Source of the DNA: Monoraphidium neglectum
Taxonomy: Eukaryota; Chlorophyta; Chlorophyceae; Sphaeropleales; Selenastraceae
Assembly: GCF_000611645.1 (NCBI RefSeq)
Contig: NW_014013087.1
Coordinates: 1-24,606 of the forward strand
Direction: 5' to 3'
DNA: 24,606 bases
Shown here in pieces: positions 23,601 through 24,606 of this stretch. Within the stretch, counting starts at the first letter, position 1. Every line of letters starts with the position of its first letter. The notes under the pieces are model-generated. The model saw only the letters and a list, made by a program, of their open reading frames with translations, ran no database searches and was not told the origin of the DNA. The position numbers and the translations under genes are program-made.

Positions 23601-24283
23601 CTGGGGAGAGCAGAAGCGCTGACCACCAGACTGTCCTGCCACTGGTGCACCGCTCGCCATGGCCCGGATGCCCGCCCAGCCTCTCCCCTGCTCGGCCAAT
23701 CAGGGGCCCCTCTGACCCCACCAACCCGCCGTCGTCCTGCCAAAGATCATGACTGTCAACCGTGGCGCCGACATCCCCAGCCACGCGCGCGAGCTGGCCG
23801 CTCACTTTGCGGCCCAGGGCACGCCAGTGATGATCGGCGGCGGCGTGCTTGCCTACACACTGCTTGGGGTGCAGTTTGACGAGCTTACTGGGGAGGCTGC
23901 CTTCCTTATCCTCGACCCTCACTACACCGGCGGTGAGCAGGATGGACCTTGTTTCACGCGGTGGAGAGGCTGCTTGCTGCTATTAGCTAGCGGCGGGGGA
24001 ACCGTGTCCACCATATGCAATGGCACCATTGCGGTCGCCGACATGATTTGGCTGATCCGACAACCTCTGGTTGGCTGACTCTTGTTGAGCATGCCATCCG
24101 TTTCACAGTCCAATGTTGTTTTTGCACACCACCAAACCGGCAGGGGAGGACCTGAAGAAGATCCAGCAGGGCACCTGGGTGGCCTGGAAGGTGCCCGGGG
24201 ACAGCGCCGCCGCAGGAGGCCCGCTATTCGTCGACGACACATTCTACAACTTTCTGCTGCCGCAGCGGCCAAGCACAGTCTGA
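20643..24283 (+). CDS. UFSP2: UFM1-specific protease 2 (C78 family cysteine peptidase)
   Basis: UFSP2 matures the ubiquitin-like modifier UFM1 and removes it from targets such as ribosomes at the ER. Nine exons close in phase: 20643-20811, 21027-21252, 21523-21654, 21859-22487, 22748-22806, 22985-23091, 23253-23376, 23746-23932 and 24144-24283, giving 590 aa. The first ATG of the open frame (GCCATGG) is taken as the start. The N-terminal half is a substrate-binding/MPN-like region, with [13 protein letters not shown] and [18 protein letters not shown]. The peptidase follows: YEYYHYMQ, then [17 protein letters not shown] with catalytic Cys415, then [32 protein letters not shown], and ILDPHYTG with Asp539 and His541. 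The protein ends in PQRPSTV. The intron after HYMQ has a GC donor (CAG|GCAAGG). The catalytic set is complete, so activity is expected. UFSP1 lacks the long N-terminal half. Confidence 0.92.
22807..22984 (+). other. GC-AG intron of UFSP2
   Basis: The exon ends ATGCAG and the intron starts GCAAGG. It ends CCCTCAG before GACCGCTTC. Splicing here joins YYHYMQ to [10 protein letters not shown], which is continuous in UFSP2 proteins. No GT donor nearby keeps this conserved junction. CAG|GCAAG is the consensus for the minor class of GC-AG introns. Confidence 0.75.
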
Positions 24284-24606
24284 GCGCTTGTCGCCCACCC
24301 GTGGTGCTGCAATATCTTGGTGGGGCATCATGAGTTGGGAATGGACCCCTCCTTGCATACGCACCAATAGCTGCCAGCAGAGACATTGTTCTTTAAACAG
24401 AGTAAATATTGTCAATGCCATCCAGGATTTTGTACTGATTTGTTGACTCAATAGCCTGATACACCACAGTGTTATGAGAAAGCATTCGCGCGCGTGCATC
24501 AGAAATGTACAAATCATGGTTTGGTGGTGGCGAGAGCCACCGTTTTGGGGTGTTTGCGAGTGCCGCAGCTCTGGCAAAGGCACGACGCGCCGTTTACTCG
24601 GCCTCA
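24284..24606. other. UFSP2 3' flank
   Basis: This holds the start of the UFSP2 3' UTR and spacer. No TGTAA is present on the plus strand before the window ends, so the poly(A) signal is either farther on or a variant. No gene is visible on either strand. Confidence 0.5.

Overview
The window looks like nuclear DNA of a green alga, most likely a chlorophyte of the Chlorophyceae. The genes are split into many short, GC-rich exons with GT-AG introns. TGTAA, the polyadenylation signal typical of Chlorophyceae, lies about 50-60 bases after two of the stop codons. One gene encodes a plastid/cyanobacterial-type domain (DUF3067) behind an Arg/Ala/Ser-rich leader. Introns are rich in CA/GT tracts. I cannot name the genus.

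Seven protein-coding genes can be supported, and their exons tile almost every coding stretch in the window. In order: (1) the 3' part of PEX6, a peroxisomal AAA+ ATPase (+, 35-2012, 5' end outside the window), with a CAG/poly-Gln tract and a long Gly/Ser tail; (2) a small two-exon orphan gene (-, 3401-2625); (3) a secreted germin-like cupin (+, 3492-5092) starting only 90 bases from gene 2; (4) an N-acylglucosamine/cellobiose 2-epimerase (AGE) family enzyme in nine exons (-, 10461-6547); (5) a 12-exon major facilitator superfamily transporter (-, 16718-11895); (6) a seven-exon DUF3067 protein, probably plastidic (-, 20051-17725); (7) a nine-exon UFM1-specific protease of the UFSP2 type (+, 20643-24283).

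The exon models were built by reading conserved family motifs across GT/AG junctions and checking codon phase. Every junction closes in phase, and the spliced lengths are 244, 451, 558, 305 and 590 aa for genes 3-7. One intron of the protease uses a GC donor. The genes do not form a pathway: peroxisome biogenesis, sugar epimerisation, transport, plastid function and UFMylation sit side by side as in an ordinary nuclear region.

Stretches without genes are 2013-2624, 5093-6546, 10462-11894, 16719-17724, 20052-20642 and 24284-24606. They hold UTRs, promoters, simple repeats and a few hairpins. I found no RNA genes, CRISPR arrays or mobile elements. I see no convincing undescribed multi-gene system. 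The more unusual items are an orphan/cupin divergent pair, a 135-bp strictly alternating purine-pyrimidine intron tract, a 34-bp perfect palindrome, a GC-AG intron next to a catalytic exon, and the low-complexity PEX6 tail.
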